Origin: an uncultured bacterium
GTDB lineage: Bacteria > Cyanobacteriota > Vampirovibrionia > Obscuribacterales > Obscuribacteraceae
NCBI GenBank assembly: GCA_903835185.1
Contig: CAILLX010000001.1
Location: 1 to 46,864 of the forward strand
Direction of reading: 5' to 3'
DNA: 46,864 nt
Shown here one piece after another: positions 26,301-41,300 of this stretch. Each line of letters begins with the position of its first letter. The first letter of the stretch is position 1. A program made the position numbers and the translations under genes. The notes below the pieces were generated by a model that was not told the DNA's origin, did no database searches, and saw nothing but the letters and a program-made list of their open reading frames with translations.

Positions 26301-29300
26301 TGCCATCGTTTAAAGTGATATTAGTCACTACACCCGGTGTGCTTGAGCCTGTCACGGTGATTTGCCTTATGGCATTTGTTCCCACCATTGTGGCAGAACC
26401 GCCCCTGGGAAGGTTAACAGTGAGTTCGCCAGGAGCGTTGATAACGCTTTGTGGAGTTTGACTGATGCCACCGGAGCCGGATGAAAGAGCTAGCGAGGTT
26501 GATCCAGTGACAGTGCCGCCGAGGCTGATAGTGCCATTGTTGGTAGTGCTTTGTACGGTAAGCGTGGCGGCTGAAACGATACCGTTGATGGTGATTCCCC
26601 CGTTGGCTGTTACTGTAAGCGCCCCGTCGCTGGTCAGACTTCCGCTGCTGTTTAGCTGCAACACCGGACCGTTGCCCACGCCCGATCTGGTTATTGCAAT
26701 TATGCCAACTGAAAGCGGAGTACTGGCACCGTCTGCTCGTACGAACTGTTCCGTACCAGAGATAACTGCTTGGTTATTATGACTGTTATTGTCTATCAAT
26801 ATTAACGGTAATGAAGTGGGCTGAAAACCTTTCAGAGTTACAGTCACTCCACCTGGAATATAATTTCCACTAAGTGTGTCAGTAAAATGACCTGGCACAA
26901 TTGTTACCCAGTCGCCAGATCGGGCTCCTCCTGCTGTTAGACTCCCAGCAAAGCCATCAGCAGAGTCTTGTGCTATCAAGAAATTCAATGTATTAACCAC
27001 AGACGGATCTGACAAATCCAAACTCACAATCAGTGGTAGTTCACCTCCGGCTCCGGCGCCGCCACCGCCCCCGCCGCCGGCACCACCACCATTGCCACCA
27101 CCACCATGTCCGCCGAAGCCGCCTATACCGGCGTTACCGTCATTACCATTGGCACCATTGGTGCTAACCGTGCCGGACGGTCCACCAATGCCGCCTGTGC
27201 CACCGAGCCCGCCGGTACCTCTGCCGAGTCCAGTTCCATAACCACCGGAGCCGCCGCTGCCGCCTGTGCCATAACCACTGCTTCCACAGCAGGTGACAGG
27301 GTTCGGGCTCGGGTTCGGACCTGGGGTGCAACCACCACACGCGCCACCACCTTGCAGAATGCCTGCGGAATAGCTAATACTTCCGGCGGTACCATTAACG
27401 CCTGCTTGCGCGGCATTGCCTGCAACCCCGTCGATTCCTGGTACCCCGCCGCTTAAAGTATATAAAAATTCGGGTCTCGGTACCCACGACATCCAACCCG
27501 GTATATCTGCCTGCCTTTCATAATCATGGTTTACTATTGCCGGGGCGCCCGTCCCGCCCTGTCCTGCCGTTCCTGCAGCACCACCGGTGCCGGCTGTCAA
27601 AGTGGAAGCAAAAGTGTTGATCAGCATGAAATTTCCTGCGGTGATAGATATGTTGCCACCGCTGCCCGCGTCACCGCCGGCACCAGCATCTCCACCGTTG
27701 CCACCATCCCCTCCGTTGCCGTTTATCAGTGTTACGGGGATGGACGGAGGGTTACTACTATAATCACCACCAGGGGTCTCCGGAATACTATCGTACTCTT
27801 GAATGGTTAAATCTTCTAAGGTGTAATTTCCATTGTCTTTCATACCGCCACCAGCATTGCCGCCGTCACCACCGTGTCCGCCATTGCCGCCTTTTGATGT
27901 AATTGAACCCATTGTGAGAACTGAACCAACGTCCACCAGAAGGTTACCACCAGCTCCGCCTCTGCCTCCTGCACCACCGAAGCCTCCGGCGCCGCCATCT
28001 GGACCTTTCCCTGGGACCACATTGGAGAAGTTCTGATCATTTGTAAAATATGAGTTCCATATGACCTGTTGTGGTGGAGAACACCAGGAACACCAATAAG
28101 ATTGGATGACAAGATTTCTTCCAGCTCCCGCACCACCTTTACCACCACTACCACCATTGCTGCCGGACAAATCCATCGAACCAGTAGTTATCCACCAGCC
28201 GGCGTGAAGGCTCACCTGCGCTCCATTTCCACCATTGCCACCGTGACCGCCGGTGCCGCCAGTGCCAGCTGATCCACCTAAACCCGTATGATAATTAAGA
28301 GGACTCAATTGAGCCAGACCATCATAAAATGCTTTAACGTACGAATCATCGGTGTAAAAACAACCATTACATGGATGTACCCAATCTTTCGCATCTCCTC
28401 TAACCTTTTGCCATAATTCAGCAATGGTGCTGACTCCATTGCCAGCTAGCACACCACCCATTATCCAGGAGCAACATTCGGTGTGTCCTGCACCAGGGGA
28501 ATCGCCATACCAGGTGTTTCCAATCCAATATGGTATTGATGATGGTTCTAAATAATACATGTCACCATTTGTACCCACACTGCCAACACCACCTACGCTT
28601 CCATACCCGCCGATACCGCCTGTGCCACCAATGCCACCCAGACCAGTTATCGAGTCGGTATGAATAGCTCCGCCGGCAGTAAGGGTAATCTGTCCGCTGT
28701 TGCCGCCATTACCGCCGTCGCCGCCAGTGCCGCCACTACCACCACTACCGCCATTGCCGCCATTGCCACCACTACCACCAGTAAGCAATATAGCTTCACT
28801 GCCATTCCCACCAATTCCTCCATTCCCACCAATTCCTCCATTACCGCCATTGCCACCGCTTGAGGTCAACGAACCAGTCGTAATGCAGGAATGCGATCCT
28901 GGTGCAGTCAGCTCGATAGCGCCACCAATCCCGCCGGAGCCGCCGGCACCGCCGGTGCCGCCATTGCCGCCGGCACCACCATTATAGGGGTCAGCCATGA
29001 AGGTATTTCCGATTCCATTACCGACCGCCCCGGCTCCGCCATTTCCAGCAGACCCGCCATTGCCTCCATTGCCACCGCTAGAAGTCAACGAGTCAGTTGT
29101 AATACAGGCGGTTGATCTCATTACGGCCAGTTGAATAGCACCTCCATTACCGCCAGATCTGGCATCGCCGCCATTGCCACCTTCACCGCCGGCGCCACCA
29201 TCCAGGTAATACCCACTACCGCCGGCGCCGCCATTGCCACCGGTCGCGCCGTGGCCGGCATTGCCGCCATGAGAGTCGAGTGAAGCGGTGAGAATGCCTC

Positions 29301-32300
29301 TTGTCCCCGAGGCAGTAACCTGGATAGTGCCGCCATCCCCGGCGTAGCCACCTCTGCCGCCAGTACCCCCAGCCCCGCCAGGACCTGCGAGTCCCGGTCC
29401 TTCGGCTCCCAGGCTTCCAGTACTGCCATCGTCGCCGTTCCCTCCATTACCGCCATAAGTATTGATTGAACCAGTCGTTAAATCACCACCCACGGTAAGA
29501 TTAATTGTTCCCCCATTGCCGCCGTTGCCGCCATCCTGGTGATTTTGACCATGACCACCAGTACCACCATGGGTATCGATATCACTGATTGTCATGTTTG
29601 ACCCGGCGACAAGCTCGATGTTCCCCCCAGCCCCTCCACTTGTACCATCGCTGCCGCCGTAGGATGAGAGGCTCCCAGCAAGGATTGAGCCAGTAGCGTG
29701 AATTGTAATGTCCCCGCCAGCGCCAGCAGCACTCCCACTACAGTCATTTCCAGCGGTTGTGACGCTTTTCACTATCACAGACCCACTGCTATAGAGCGAA
29801 AGCGAGCCTCCTGAGCCACCCGCATTTAAACTCGACAACCTGATATCACCCAAAACAAGTGAGTGGTTAGAATGCAGAGACAGTGAACTGCCTGTACTAA
29901 CCAACTGGTTCACAAAAAGTTTTTCATCTCCACCGCAGGTTGTAAGCACGAGATTGTTCGCTTCATTGAAAGAGCTTCCTGGATGCAATGTCAAACCCGT
30001 GCTAGAGGTTAGTGATTTTGCGTATATTCCAACATCGGACCCTGCCACGACCGAAATGGGAACCGTGCGTGCCGTTATTGAAGAAGCCACCAAAAAGAAC
30101 TTCCCGGCACTGGCTGCAGCATCGCTCGGCGGGCTTGTAGAATCAACTATAGACCCAAGCGATATCACGCTATTGCGATCGGCATCAGAAGCCACTACAA
30201 ACGGTACCAATTTTGTGAAGGAAAAGTAGTTGTCAGCCCCAAGATTGATTCTTCCGCTATTGTCAAAGCTGGTGAACCCGCCACCAGGTAATTGAACCGG
30301 CGTGATTGTTACAGTACTACTGCTATTGGTGAAAGTGCGCGATAAGGGCGTAACCAGAGTTGAAGAACCGTTTGACGCCTCAATTTGTCCGGCGGCAAAC
30401 GATCCTGTCAGAACAAAGCAAGTATTGCCAGCAGATGCAATTTGAACACTTACCGGAACAGCCGGAGCTGCTGTTGTCATCAGGAGCGTCCCACCACTGC
30501 CCCAGGTAATCGTTCCGGCAGTAATAGTGCTTGCGGCGCTCAGATAGATGCCGCCGCCATTACCGACGCCGGAAGAGGAAGCATCAATAGTATTGCTGCT
30601 CCCCAGGTCAATGCTGTCTCCTGCCGCCAGAGCAATGTTGCCTGCCTGTGATGTCCCCTGGCTGTTCACATTGACTGCAGAAATGCCGGAGCCCCTGGCA
30701 ATCCGTGCATTGGCGCCGTTGGCTACCAGCAGGATGTCTCCACCCATGCCAGACGAATTCTGAGTTGTCAGGTCGCCATTAAGCGTGATACTGCCGTTAA
30801 CGTTAACTACTGTTACAGATCCCCCTCCCTGACCGGACGCTGCTCCGATTGTGATGTCGCCGCCATACGTGCATACATCTATTCCCCCACTGGTGACCCC
30901 AGAGGCATTCAGGTTACTTGTGGACACGCCAGTGCCAGCACTGACTATTATGGTGCCACCCGTGCCTGCTGCAGCCGTACCGCTACCCGCACCGCCGGCA
31001 GATGTAATTGAACCGCTCACCAGGGAGGTTCCAGCATAGAGCGTCATAGCGCCGCCGCCACCGCCACCGCCACCGCCGCCACCGCTGCTACCACCGGCGC
31101 CGCCGGTGCCACCGGATGAGTTCAGTGAGCCAGTTGAAATAGAGGTATTGGCACAAAGCATTACTACGCCACCTCCGCCACCGCCACCCCCGCCGTTGCC
31201 GTTGGCTGCGGTGCCGCCTGCACCACCAGCTGATGTGATCGATGTAATCGTAATCGATGTAGCACCAATGATTGTTATTGCACCGCCACCTCCGCCGCTT
31301 CCTCCACCGCTGCCGGCGCCACCGGATGAGTTCAGAGAGCCAGTGGTGACTGACTGAGTCACTGTATTGAGCGTAATAGCACCACCATCACCGCCGGCGC
31401 CGCTACCTTCAGCCTGCCCGCCGGAGGTGTTTATGGAGCCGGTGTGAATTGATGTATTTGCGTTTATGATTACAGCAGCCCCATTGCCGCCAGGTCCGTC
31501 GTTTCCTCCCGACGCGTTGATCGAGCCGGCAACAATAGAACCGCCGGACGTAATTGTTATGGCACCGCCGCTTCCCCCGCCTCCTGCAACGTTCCCACCA
31601 GCGCTGCCGGATGAATCAATATTGCCGACTGCTATGGAGCGTGTTGCAATAAGAGTCACTGGTCCGCCGCTTCCGCCGGCATTTGCATTGCAGGTGTTGA
31701 TGTTGCCTGTGGTACCTGCAGCGGTGGTAATACTCCCATTTGACTGCATGCTAAATCCCTGAGAACCGGCTGAGTTGTAGACAGTCTCTGAGGCAGGGGA
31801 CATCGCAGCGCTTAATTGAACATCGCTGGTAGCAACAATGTTAACTTCTCCAAGAGCAAAAGCAGTAAGAGCAGTCGGGCAAACGAGCATTATGGGACTG
31901 GCGCTCGTGCCGACGTTCCCACCAGGCGCAGACAAGACAACAGCCGGTGCCGCAAATAATACTGTGCTGTTTGTAGGCATAATATCTCCAGCACCTTGTA
32001 AATAGATTGCCTGGCGCGCTACTGCAGCACCGCCCAATGCTATCTCTGCAGCCGATTCCAGAGCTAAGGTGGACGTGCTCGCGGCAACAGTAATAGCCAG
32101 ATTTGTAGATTGGGTGTTGTTTAAGAGGATGCTTATTCCCAGCAAAGATGTGTCTCCAATGGACACTAGAGGAAACACTGCTGCCTGTGGTGCGCTCAGA
32201 GTTGTCCTGTTTAAAGTGATTCCTGAGTTGCCACACACAATGATATTCGCGGGAATCGAGCCGTTCGAGACAATTGCGCTTGCTGAATTGGTCAAATTGA

Positions 32301-35300
32301 ATGCGCCCAGGCTCACAAGCGGTACCATGAGGCTGGGGTCTCCCGCAGTGTCCACAGTTATACTCACAGGCGAGCTACCGTCGGTAATAGAAGCGTAGCC
32401 GCCTGGACTGAAATTACTCGGTGGTCCAGACGGAATCGCCGGGAATAGAATCGTGAAGCTGTCACCGGAGGCGATTGCCGTATGCGCTGGCGTGTAAACC
32501 CAGTCAAATCCGCTATTGTTAATGGCAGTCACACCATTAACAGTATAGCTGTCATGAGAGCTGGAGCCAACCGAAAGGACCCAGGCATTGCCTGTGGTGC
32601 CACCACCGGATCCTGCGGTTGTTATGCTGCCGCCGACAGTTATCGCCACTCCTGTATGCAGTCCGGAAGCCAGAAGCACGGAGCCGCCGCTGCTCGCGGA
32701 ACTGCCGTATCCACCGCTGTCAATCCCGGACAGAGTGATCGGTCCGGTCGATGATATGGTTACTCCACCTGCCTGGCTGTTGTCGTTATACACTGCGGTT
32801 GTTATGTTGGAACTTACAGAGATTGCACCTGATGTTCCCATCGAGCATAACTCAAGACTGCCTCCGCGAACACAGGCAGATGTATCAATATGCCCGTTAA
32901 CTGTTATGTCGCCGGTCGAAGAAGCAGAACCGGCAAGCAAAAAGACGTTGCCGCCGGATAAACCGGTATTGCTCAGGGAGGTTGCATTAATGTTGCCCAC
33001 GGAAATGGACGCACCAGCTACAAGTGTGATTGACCCGGCATGGTTTGCCTGACTCGAAGAATCTAGTTGTCCATAACCGCCACCAATTGAGATCGTGGAG
33101 TCAGGTGCAGATGCCACAAGCGCTATAGCCGCCCCGTTTCCAGTATCATTCCAGGCACTCGCATAAATGTTACCGACAGAAATTCCGGCTCCAGCGAGGA
33201 CGACTACTGAGCCTGCATTACCAGCGGGACCGCAATTTTCAGAATCAATTTGATTAGTAATTGTAATGGTTGAGCTGGCGCCACGGGTAATCAGGCTCAC
33301 CGCTCCTGCTGTGCCAGTTCTATATGCAAGCGTGCTTATTGACCCGAGAGTGATTGAAGAACCCGCAACCATGCTGATTGAGCCAGCATTGCCTGAGGCG
33401 TAATTAGTGGTGTCAACACGATCTCCGCTGGAAATAGTGGAATTAGTAGCATTCGCAATCAGGGTCACTGATCCAGAATTGCCAGTGTGCCCGTAGTTAT
33501 TGCTTTCGATCTGCCCGAATGCAATCGAACTGCCGGCTTCTATCCTGACTTCACCACTATTGCCGGCCTGGGCATAGTTGGTAGTGATAATCCTGCCGGT
33601 GCCACTACCAATAGAGACTGAGGAGTCGTTAGCCAGTGCTCTCAACGTCACAGTTCCAGAGCTTCCTGTGCCCGAGTAGCTCATGGTGTCAATTTCGCCC
33701 ACTAAAATAGATCCGGTTGCCGTAATTGTGACCTCACCGCCATTGCTGTTCCCATGGGAGAAATTGTTGGTTTCAATTTTGGCATCACCATTAACAATCG
33801 AGACTGCGCCGCCTGGACCGGTGGCAGTTAAAATCACGGCTCCGCTGTCGCCTGACCCGCCAGAGCTACTTACCGTATCAAGATGTCCAAGCGAAATCAA
33901 AGCGCCTGCGGCAATAGTTATATTTCCTGTACTTCCCCCTTTACCGGAATAATTTGCAGTACTAATTTCACCTGCGCCGCCGCCAACTGAAACAACAGAT
34001 TGTGCGGTCTGAACAGTCAAAGTCACGTTCCCGCTGTTGCCCAGCTGTCCGCAACTGTTCTCAGTGGTAATTCGTCCCACCTCAATCCGCAGGCCGGCAG
34101 TTATGGTAACTGCTCCCGAATTACCCTGATGAGCAGAATTCGAAGCATCAATTGTGCCCTGCCCGCCACCAATCGATACCGTAGAGTTCGCTCCGCTGGC
34201 TGTCAAAGTGACGTCCCCGCTGCTTCCTATAACAGCGCTGCAATGCGAATCAATAGTACCAATCGACAGAGAGGAGCCGGTAACAATCGTTATGGCACCA
34301 GCATCGCCGGTATCTCCGTAAGGGCTCACACGCACTAAGTTAATTGAACCTTCAGCTGTTAACGTAACTGAGCCACTGCTTCCACTGAAATTGCCAATAT
34401 TGGTGGATGCGCCCGGAGCTGTGGTAATGCTGCCTTTGGCATAGAGTGAGAAACCGTTGCCACCAGCCGAATTGTAGAGTGATACTGAGTGGTTGGACAG
34501 CAAAGTGGATTGACCTAACATGATGTCGCTCCCGGCAAACAGGTAGGCTCCCAATGCGCCTGCGGCAGTCAGAGTGGTTGGCACCAGATATACAGGTAAA
34601 CTATAAGTTCCAATGGCTCCTCCCGTGGAGTAAAGAGTGACAACCGGTGCGTACAGTCGCGCAGACTCGGAAGTGACAGTGATATCGGCGGCTGCTTGCA
34701 AATAGATTGACTGACCTGCCAGAACTTTCGTCTGTAGAGTTACCCCGGCAGCGGTGGAAAGAGTGAACGTGGATGTAACGAGAGCCGACCCTATAGCTAT
34801 GCTCTGCACCTGAGAACTATTAGTGCCAATAAAAATTCCATTTCTTGAATCATCAGCCAATAACGCTAGAGAAACGGTTGCTGCCTGCGGAGCAGCGAAG
34901 CTAGTCCCGCGTAAGGATATTCCCGAATTGCCAATCAGTCCGATGTTGGCAGGTTGCGCACCATTGGCAACAATAGTGCTGGCGGAATTACTCAAATTGA
35001 AAGTGCCTAAACTAATAATCGGTACCAAAAGACCCACATCGCCACCGGTATCAATAGTTATGGTGACCTGCCTGCCCGAGCCTGATGCATCGGCAACAGA
35101 GCTATAACCGCCCGGGCTGAATGCTGCAGGTTCATTGCCCGCATTGAACGCTAGATCTATGCTATCGCCGCCGGCGATGCTGGTTGATGCTGGAGTGTAG
35201 ACGAAATCGTTAGTGTTCGTTGCCGAATTGAGTGTGTACGCACTATGAGTGCTTCCTGTGCGCGAAAGGACCCAGGCGTTTCCGGCTCTACCGCCCCCAT

Positions 35301-38300
35301 GTCCAGCAGTCTGAATGTGACCGGTACCGCCATTTGTTTCCACAGCTATCGCTATCCCAGAGCTAAGCCCGGAAGCCAGAAACACGATACCACCATTGCT
35401 GCCGACACTTCCTGAGCCGCTGGCATTTATTGTCGAGGTGGAATCGGCAGCGGTGTCATTCAGAATAATTGCTCCCATTGCTGATACAGTCACTGATCCT
35501 GCCTGGCTGTTGTCGCCGGTCACGTGCGTGTCAATGACTGTAGAACCTGCAGAAACTGACACCTGTCCGGCAGCCGCTGCGGAGATAAGCCTGACATTGC
35601 CGCCAGTTGTGCTCGCAGAAGTATTAATCTGTCCGGTTATATAAATGTTCCCTGCTGTAGCCGGTCCACCAGCAAGCAAGAATACGCTCCCCCCGGACAG
35701 GACACCTGACGCTTGTATGCTCCCGGTCAGGATGGTGTCGCCGGAAAGTATAGTTACAGCACCGCCAGTGCTGTCGCTAGCGGAACTCTGGGCTGAGATT
35801 CCACCAACTCTTACGAATGAACCGGAAAGCAATGTTACAACACCGGCATCACCACCGGAACTTTGAGTTGAGATTCCACCAGCTTCTATGGAAGAGCCGG
35901 ACAGCATGGTTACTGCACCGCCACTACCAGTGGCGGCGGAAGTGGAAGCATCAATATTGCCCGAGCCGCCACCGAGAGAGATTGTGCCGCCAGTCTCTGC
36001 GGCCGTCAAAGTCACTGTTCCTCCATTGCCGGCGCTTCCAAGGCTACGGGTCACAATTCCGTCAAGTGCAATCAAAGAGCCAGCTATCATTGTTACCGTG
36101 CCGCCATTGCCTCCATTGACAAAAGCGGAACTATCGATGCTGCCCATTGAAATCGTGGAACCTGCTGACACGGTCAGCGCTCCTCCAGTACTTCCGGACG
36201 AAGTCACTGTGCCTGTTGTGATCAGCGAGCCTGCGTCGAGGGTGACAAGCCCACCGCAACCATCGTAGCTGCTTCCACGAGCCAGCCCACCCGACGAGTT
36301 TATCGCTCCTGTGCTAATTGCGGTGCCTGCCATCACCACTACCGCGCCACCATCGCCGCCGTTGCTTGCGCTGCCTCCAGATGAATCAATGGAGCCGGTA
36401 ACTATGGAAGTGCCCGATATCAGTGTTATTGCGCCGCCGCTGCCACTCGTGCCAAATGACTGCAGACCGGCTGTGCTGATTGAACCTCCAGTCATAGTCA
36501 GCGCTCCGCCAACACTCCCGGATGAATTGATAGAGCCGATGATAATCGCGGAACCGGCGCTAACGGTTATAAGTCCGCCATGACCATCGGCAGCGGCTCC
36601 AGTAGCCTGTCCGCCTGATGAATTGATTGAGCCGGTATTGACTGAAAGACCAGCAGTTAGCAGAATCGCACCACCGTTTGCGGCGCTGCTTCCGCTGCCG
36701 CCAGATGACAGCAGCTCGGCAGTGCCGATTGACCCGACAGCGATTAAGGAAATTGCGCCACCAGGCACACCATTGGTTGATGATGACGTATTAATTGCTA
36801 TGTCCACATTCCGTGCTGTAATGATATTTCCGCTTGAGCTTAGATAGAAGCCATTGACACCAGCCGAGTTGTGTAACGAGGCAAAAGAAAGGGACGTAGC
36901 ATTACTCAATGTGACGTCGCCGCTGGCCGCGATATTGACTCCGCCTGGAGCTGAAGCAGTTAATGCTACCGGGAGCAAAAGAAGCAATGGATTGACGCTG
37001 GTTCCGATGTTTCCTGCATCTGGATAAAGAACCACTGTGCAGGATGCAATCGCCGGGACATTCGTATTTTCACCTGTCTGTATGTAAACAGACTGAATAG
37101 CTGTTACCTGTGTAGATGCGACTAGCCCGACATCAGTGGCGAGCGTGAAGCTTGTCGGTGTGACAACTGTGCCGATTGCCAGAGTTGCTGATTGGGACGG
37201 ATTTGTAATAAGTGATATACCGTTTGCTGAAGTGTCAGCCAATGTCACTAAAGGGAACACTGTTGCCTGCGGTGTGCTCAGCGTCGTCCCGCTCAGGGTC
37301 AATCCAGAATTGCCAACCAGTGTAATGTTGGAAGGTGTGGACCCATTACTGGCAATGACACTGGAGTGGTTGCTCAAATTGAAAGTGCCGAGGCTTATAA
37401 CCGGTACAACCAGGCTTGAATCGCCTGCCGTGTCAACTGACATGGTGACGGGACCAGCATAGTCGCTTATCGAATTGTAGCCGCCAGGGCTGTAGTCGGT
37501 CGGCTCGATGCCTGAGGTGAAAGACATATGGAAGGTAGAACCGCCGGCAATGCTAGTTGACGTCGGCGTATAAATGAAATCGTTTTGATTTGCCTGTGAG
37601 TTAACGGTGTAGCCACTGTGAGTGCTCCCTGTTCTCGACAGAACCCAGACATTCCCTGTGGAACCTCCACCGTTGCCACTGGTCTGTATGTCGTTGGTGC
37701 TGGCGGTATTGGATATGGTTATGGACTCTCCCGAATTCAATCCTGAAGCCAGGAGCACCGAACCACCATTACTCATTAAGCCGCCGGAGCTACTTGCATT
37801 GATCACTGGAGATCCGTCACTGGCTGTATTTGTTAAGGCGATTGATCCCATTGTGGATATGATTACTGATCCAGCCTGACTATTGTTATCTCCCACACTT
37901 GTATTTATCAGAGTGCCTGAGCCGGTAAGCGTAATCGTACCGGAGGGCGCAACTGAAATAATCTCGACATTTCCACCAGTTATGTTGCCTGAGGCGTTAA
38001 TTGTTCCTTTGACCGAAATATTCCCGGTTGTGGCAACACTACCGGCAATTAAAAGTAAATTGCCGCCAGAGTAGTCACCCCGTGTATTGATGGTGCCAGC
38101 GTGGATAGAGTCTCCCGCCTGCAAAGTTACGGCTCCACTGCTGGTATCCCAGCTATAGGTATCTATCTCGCCAGTGGAGATGGAAGAGCCGGCAATCATC
38201 GTTAGTAGATAGGAGGGTCCGTTGATGGCAATCTGTCCGGTCGAAACTGTACCTCCCGCCGACGACGCAGCTATTGTGACTGCACCGCGACTACCATTTA

Positions 38301-41300
38301 CTGAAATTGCGCCTGTGGCAATTGACCCGCCTGCTGCCAAAGCTATTAATGAAACAGTGTCTGCATGATTACCATCTGATTCAATATCCTGTGTGCGGAC
38401 AGAGGAGCCAGCCATAATTGTTATTGCTCCTCTTTCTCCTGTGTTGTGACCACTGTGACTGTTGGCATGAATGGTACCGACAGTCACAGTCGAGTTAGCT
38501 GACCGTGCTATCAAGGTCACTGGTCCAGCACTGCCATCACTGTTCCATTCAGAGTTTTTGCCTGTATCAATATCGCCCACCATAATGGCGGAACCGGCGT
38601 TAATTGTTACTGCTCCCGAAGCACCAGTGCCAATAAATCGAGAAGTCTCAATATTGCCGGAGCCGCCACCAATAGAGATTGTCGAGTCCGCAGCCGTTGT
38701 GATCAAAGTGACAGCTCCGCCCTGTCCATCGCCACTTGGTTGAGTGGAAAAGTTAGAAGGATAGCCAGTGGACGCTGATGAAATCGCCGATGAACTCAGA
38801 ACCGCCCCATAATAGCTGTGCGGGGGACTGGCAATGGATGGCACACCTGTCACTGAAATGGCCGAGCGAGCAATCATTGTTATGGCGCCACCAATTAAAT
38901 TGCCCCTCGAGTTGATTGAACCAGTCTGAATAGCCCCACCGGCTATAACTGTTATTGCTCCACCATTACCAAAAACATCCCCCCAATTAACAATGCTGTC
39001 ACTAGTATCCAAACTTGCTACCGTTATCGACCCGGTAGCATTGAGCGTAATTGGACCCCCACAGCTATTGGTATCAGTTGATGAGGTATTAACACTGGTC
39101 GTGATACCTGGGTAAGTATCTATGTCTCCGTATACTTGCAAATAAAAACCCTTGGTCCCTGCCGAATTGTGCAATGTCACTGATGACAGGGAAGTGGCAT
39201 CGTTCAGAGTGACATTGTTGGCAGCGACAACATAGACTCCGCCGCTGGCCGAGGCAGTAAAGGCAGTGGGAAGTCCAAGGACAATTGGCGTTACACATGT
39301 GCCGATGCTTCCTCCGGTCGAGACGAGGACGACAGTCGGAGCCAGCAATGCCACTGCGCCAGAGGAAGGCATAATACTGGAGCCTGCCTCTATATGGATG
39401 GACTGACCTGCTGTTACCAGTGTGGACACTATCAATCCGGTATTAGTTGCCAGAGTAAACCCTGCCCTTGTGTCCACAGTGCCGATAGTGATATTCGCCG
39501 ATTGAGAGGTGCTGGCGACAATTGATACGCCACTGACTGAAGTATCGCCTATCGCAACTAAAGGAAATGCTGGCGCGTCCGGTGTGCTGAACAACGTTCT
39601 ATTCAGTGTAATGCCAGAACCGCCAAACAGAGCAGTTCTGGCAGGTGTGTAGCCAGCACTGCTGATAACGCTTGCCAAATTGCTCAAAGTAAAGTTGCCG
39701 AGACTGATCAGCGGCACCACCAGGCTGGAATCGCCTGTAGTATCAACTGCTATAGTGACGGCCCCTGCCGTGTCAGTTATCGAATGATAGCCGCCAGGAC
39801 AATAATCAGTTGGCCGAGTGCCCGCAACGAAGGTCAGATTATACGTATTGCCGCCGGCAATGCTTGCTGATGTCGGCGTATAGATGAAATCGTTGGCATT
39901 TGTTTGTGAATTAACCGTGTAACTGCTATGAGTGCTTCCGCTACCTGACAGAACCCAGACATTGCCGGTGAGTCCACCACCGCCCCCGGTGGTCTGCATG
40001 TTACCGGAACCACCATTTGCTTGAACAGTGATGGCAGTTCCTGCATACAGTCCGGATGCCAGGAGTACGGAGCTACCGTTGCTCATAGTGCTCCCCGAGC
40101 CGCTGCTATCTATCGTATTGACAGAACTTGTCCCGAAATTATTCAATACGATTGATCCTGGCGTTGAGATTATCACTGAGCCTGCCCGACTGTTGACGCC
40201 AGTGACATGAGTATCGATAACAGCCGAGTTGCTTGCAGCTGCTATTGCACCATTGACTCCTAGCGAAATAATCTCGACGCTGCCGCCGATCTGACCCGAA
40301 GACGAGTTAATCTGGTCATTGACCGTGATATTGCCTGTCGTAGAATTTCCACCGGCAAGAAAGAGCACGTTGCCGCCCCTGGCGCCGCCAGATGTCTGAA
40401 CGGTACCTGTATCGATGGAGCCGCCGGAAAGTAGCGTTATTGCGCCACCAGAGCCGGCGTTGCCGGAGCCGCGGCTCAAGAGCCCGCCAACCTCTATCGA
40501 TGACCCAGCTGTAATAGTCACTAATCCGCCGCTGCCTGCAGTTGCCGAGCTCGATGCATCAATATTGCCTGAGCCGCTGCCGACGGTGATTGTGGAATCT
40601 GCAGCTAGCGCTGTCAATGTCACTGTTCCCCCATTGCCGATAGCTCCCAGACTATGGGTGACAACGCCGCCAATTTCGATGGACGAACCTGCCGACAGTA
40701 ATACTGCGCCGCCATTGCCTGCGGCTCCCAGGCTGCCGGTTGCGATTGTGCCAATGTCGATAGAAGAGCCTGCTGTAAGTAATACAACGCCACCGTTGCC
40801 GCTAGTGGCGGAGGTGGAAGTGTCAATATTGCCTGAAGCGCTGCCGTGTGAAAGTGTTGAGTTGGCTCCGGTGGCTTTCAGGGACACGGCTCCACCATTG
40901 CCTGTGGCACCCAGACTGTCAGTGGAAATCCCGTCAAAAGTGATCGAAGCTCCGGCTACTATTGTTACTGCACCGCCATCGCCGCTGTTGGAGGCGGAAG
41001 TGTGGACATCTCCAAGGGAAATCGTGGAGTTAGCAGCCAGTGCTGTCACACTGAGCGCGCCCCCGAAACTGCCGGATGAATTGATTGAACCGGTGACAAT
41101 GCCGGTATTGGCGCTGAGAGTCACCGTCCCGCCGCAACCATTGGTACTAGCTCCGCCAGCTTGTCCCCCGGACGAGTTCATCAGACCTGTGTCGATTGAC
41201 GTACCGGCAGTCAGGAGTATTGCTCCACCATTCCCGCCGTTGTTTCCTCCAAATGAGCTAAGTGAGCCAGTGGTTATGGAACTAGCGGTAGTGACTGTTA

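Noticed and set aside
27000..29800. CRISPR-like regular repeats
   Set aside because: The repetition is codon-level Gly-rich protein sequence with no constant spacer length and no direct repeat of 23-47 bp.
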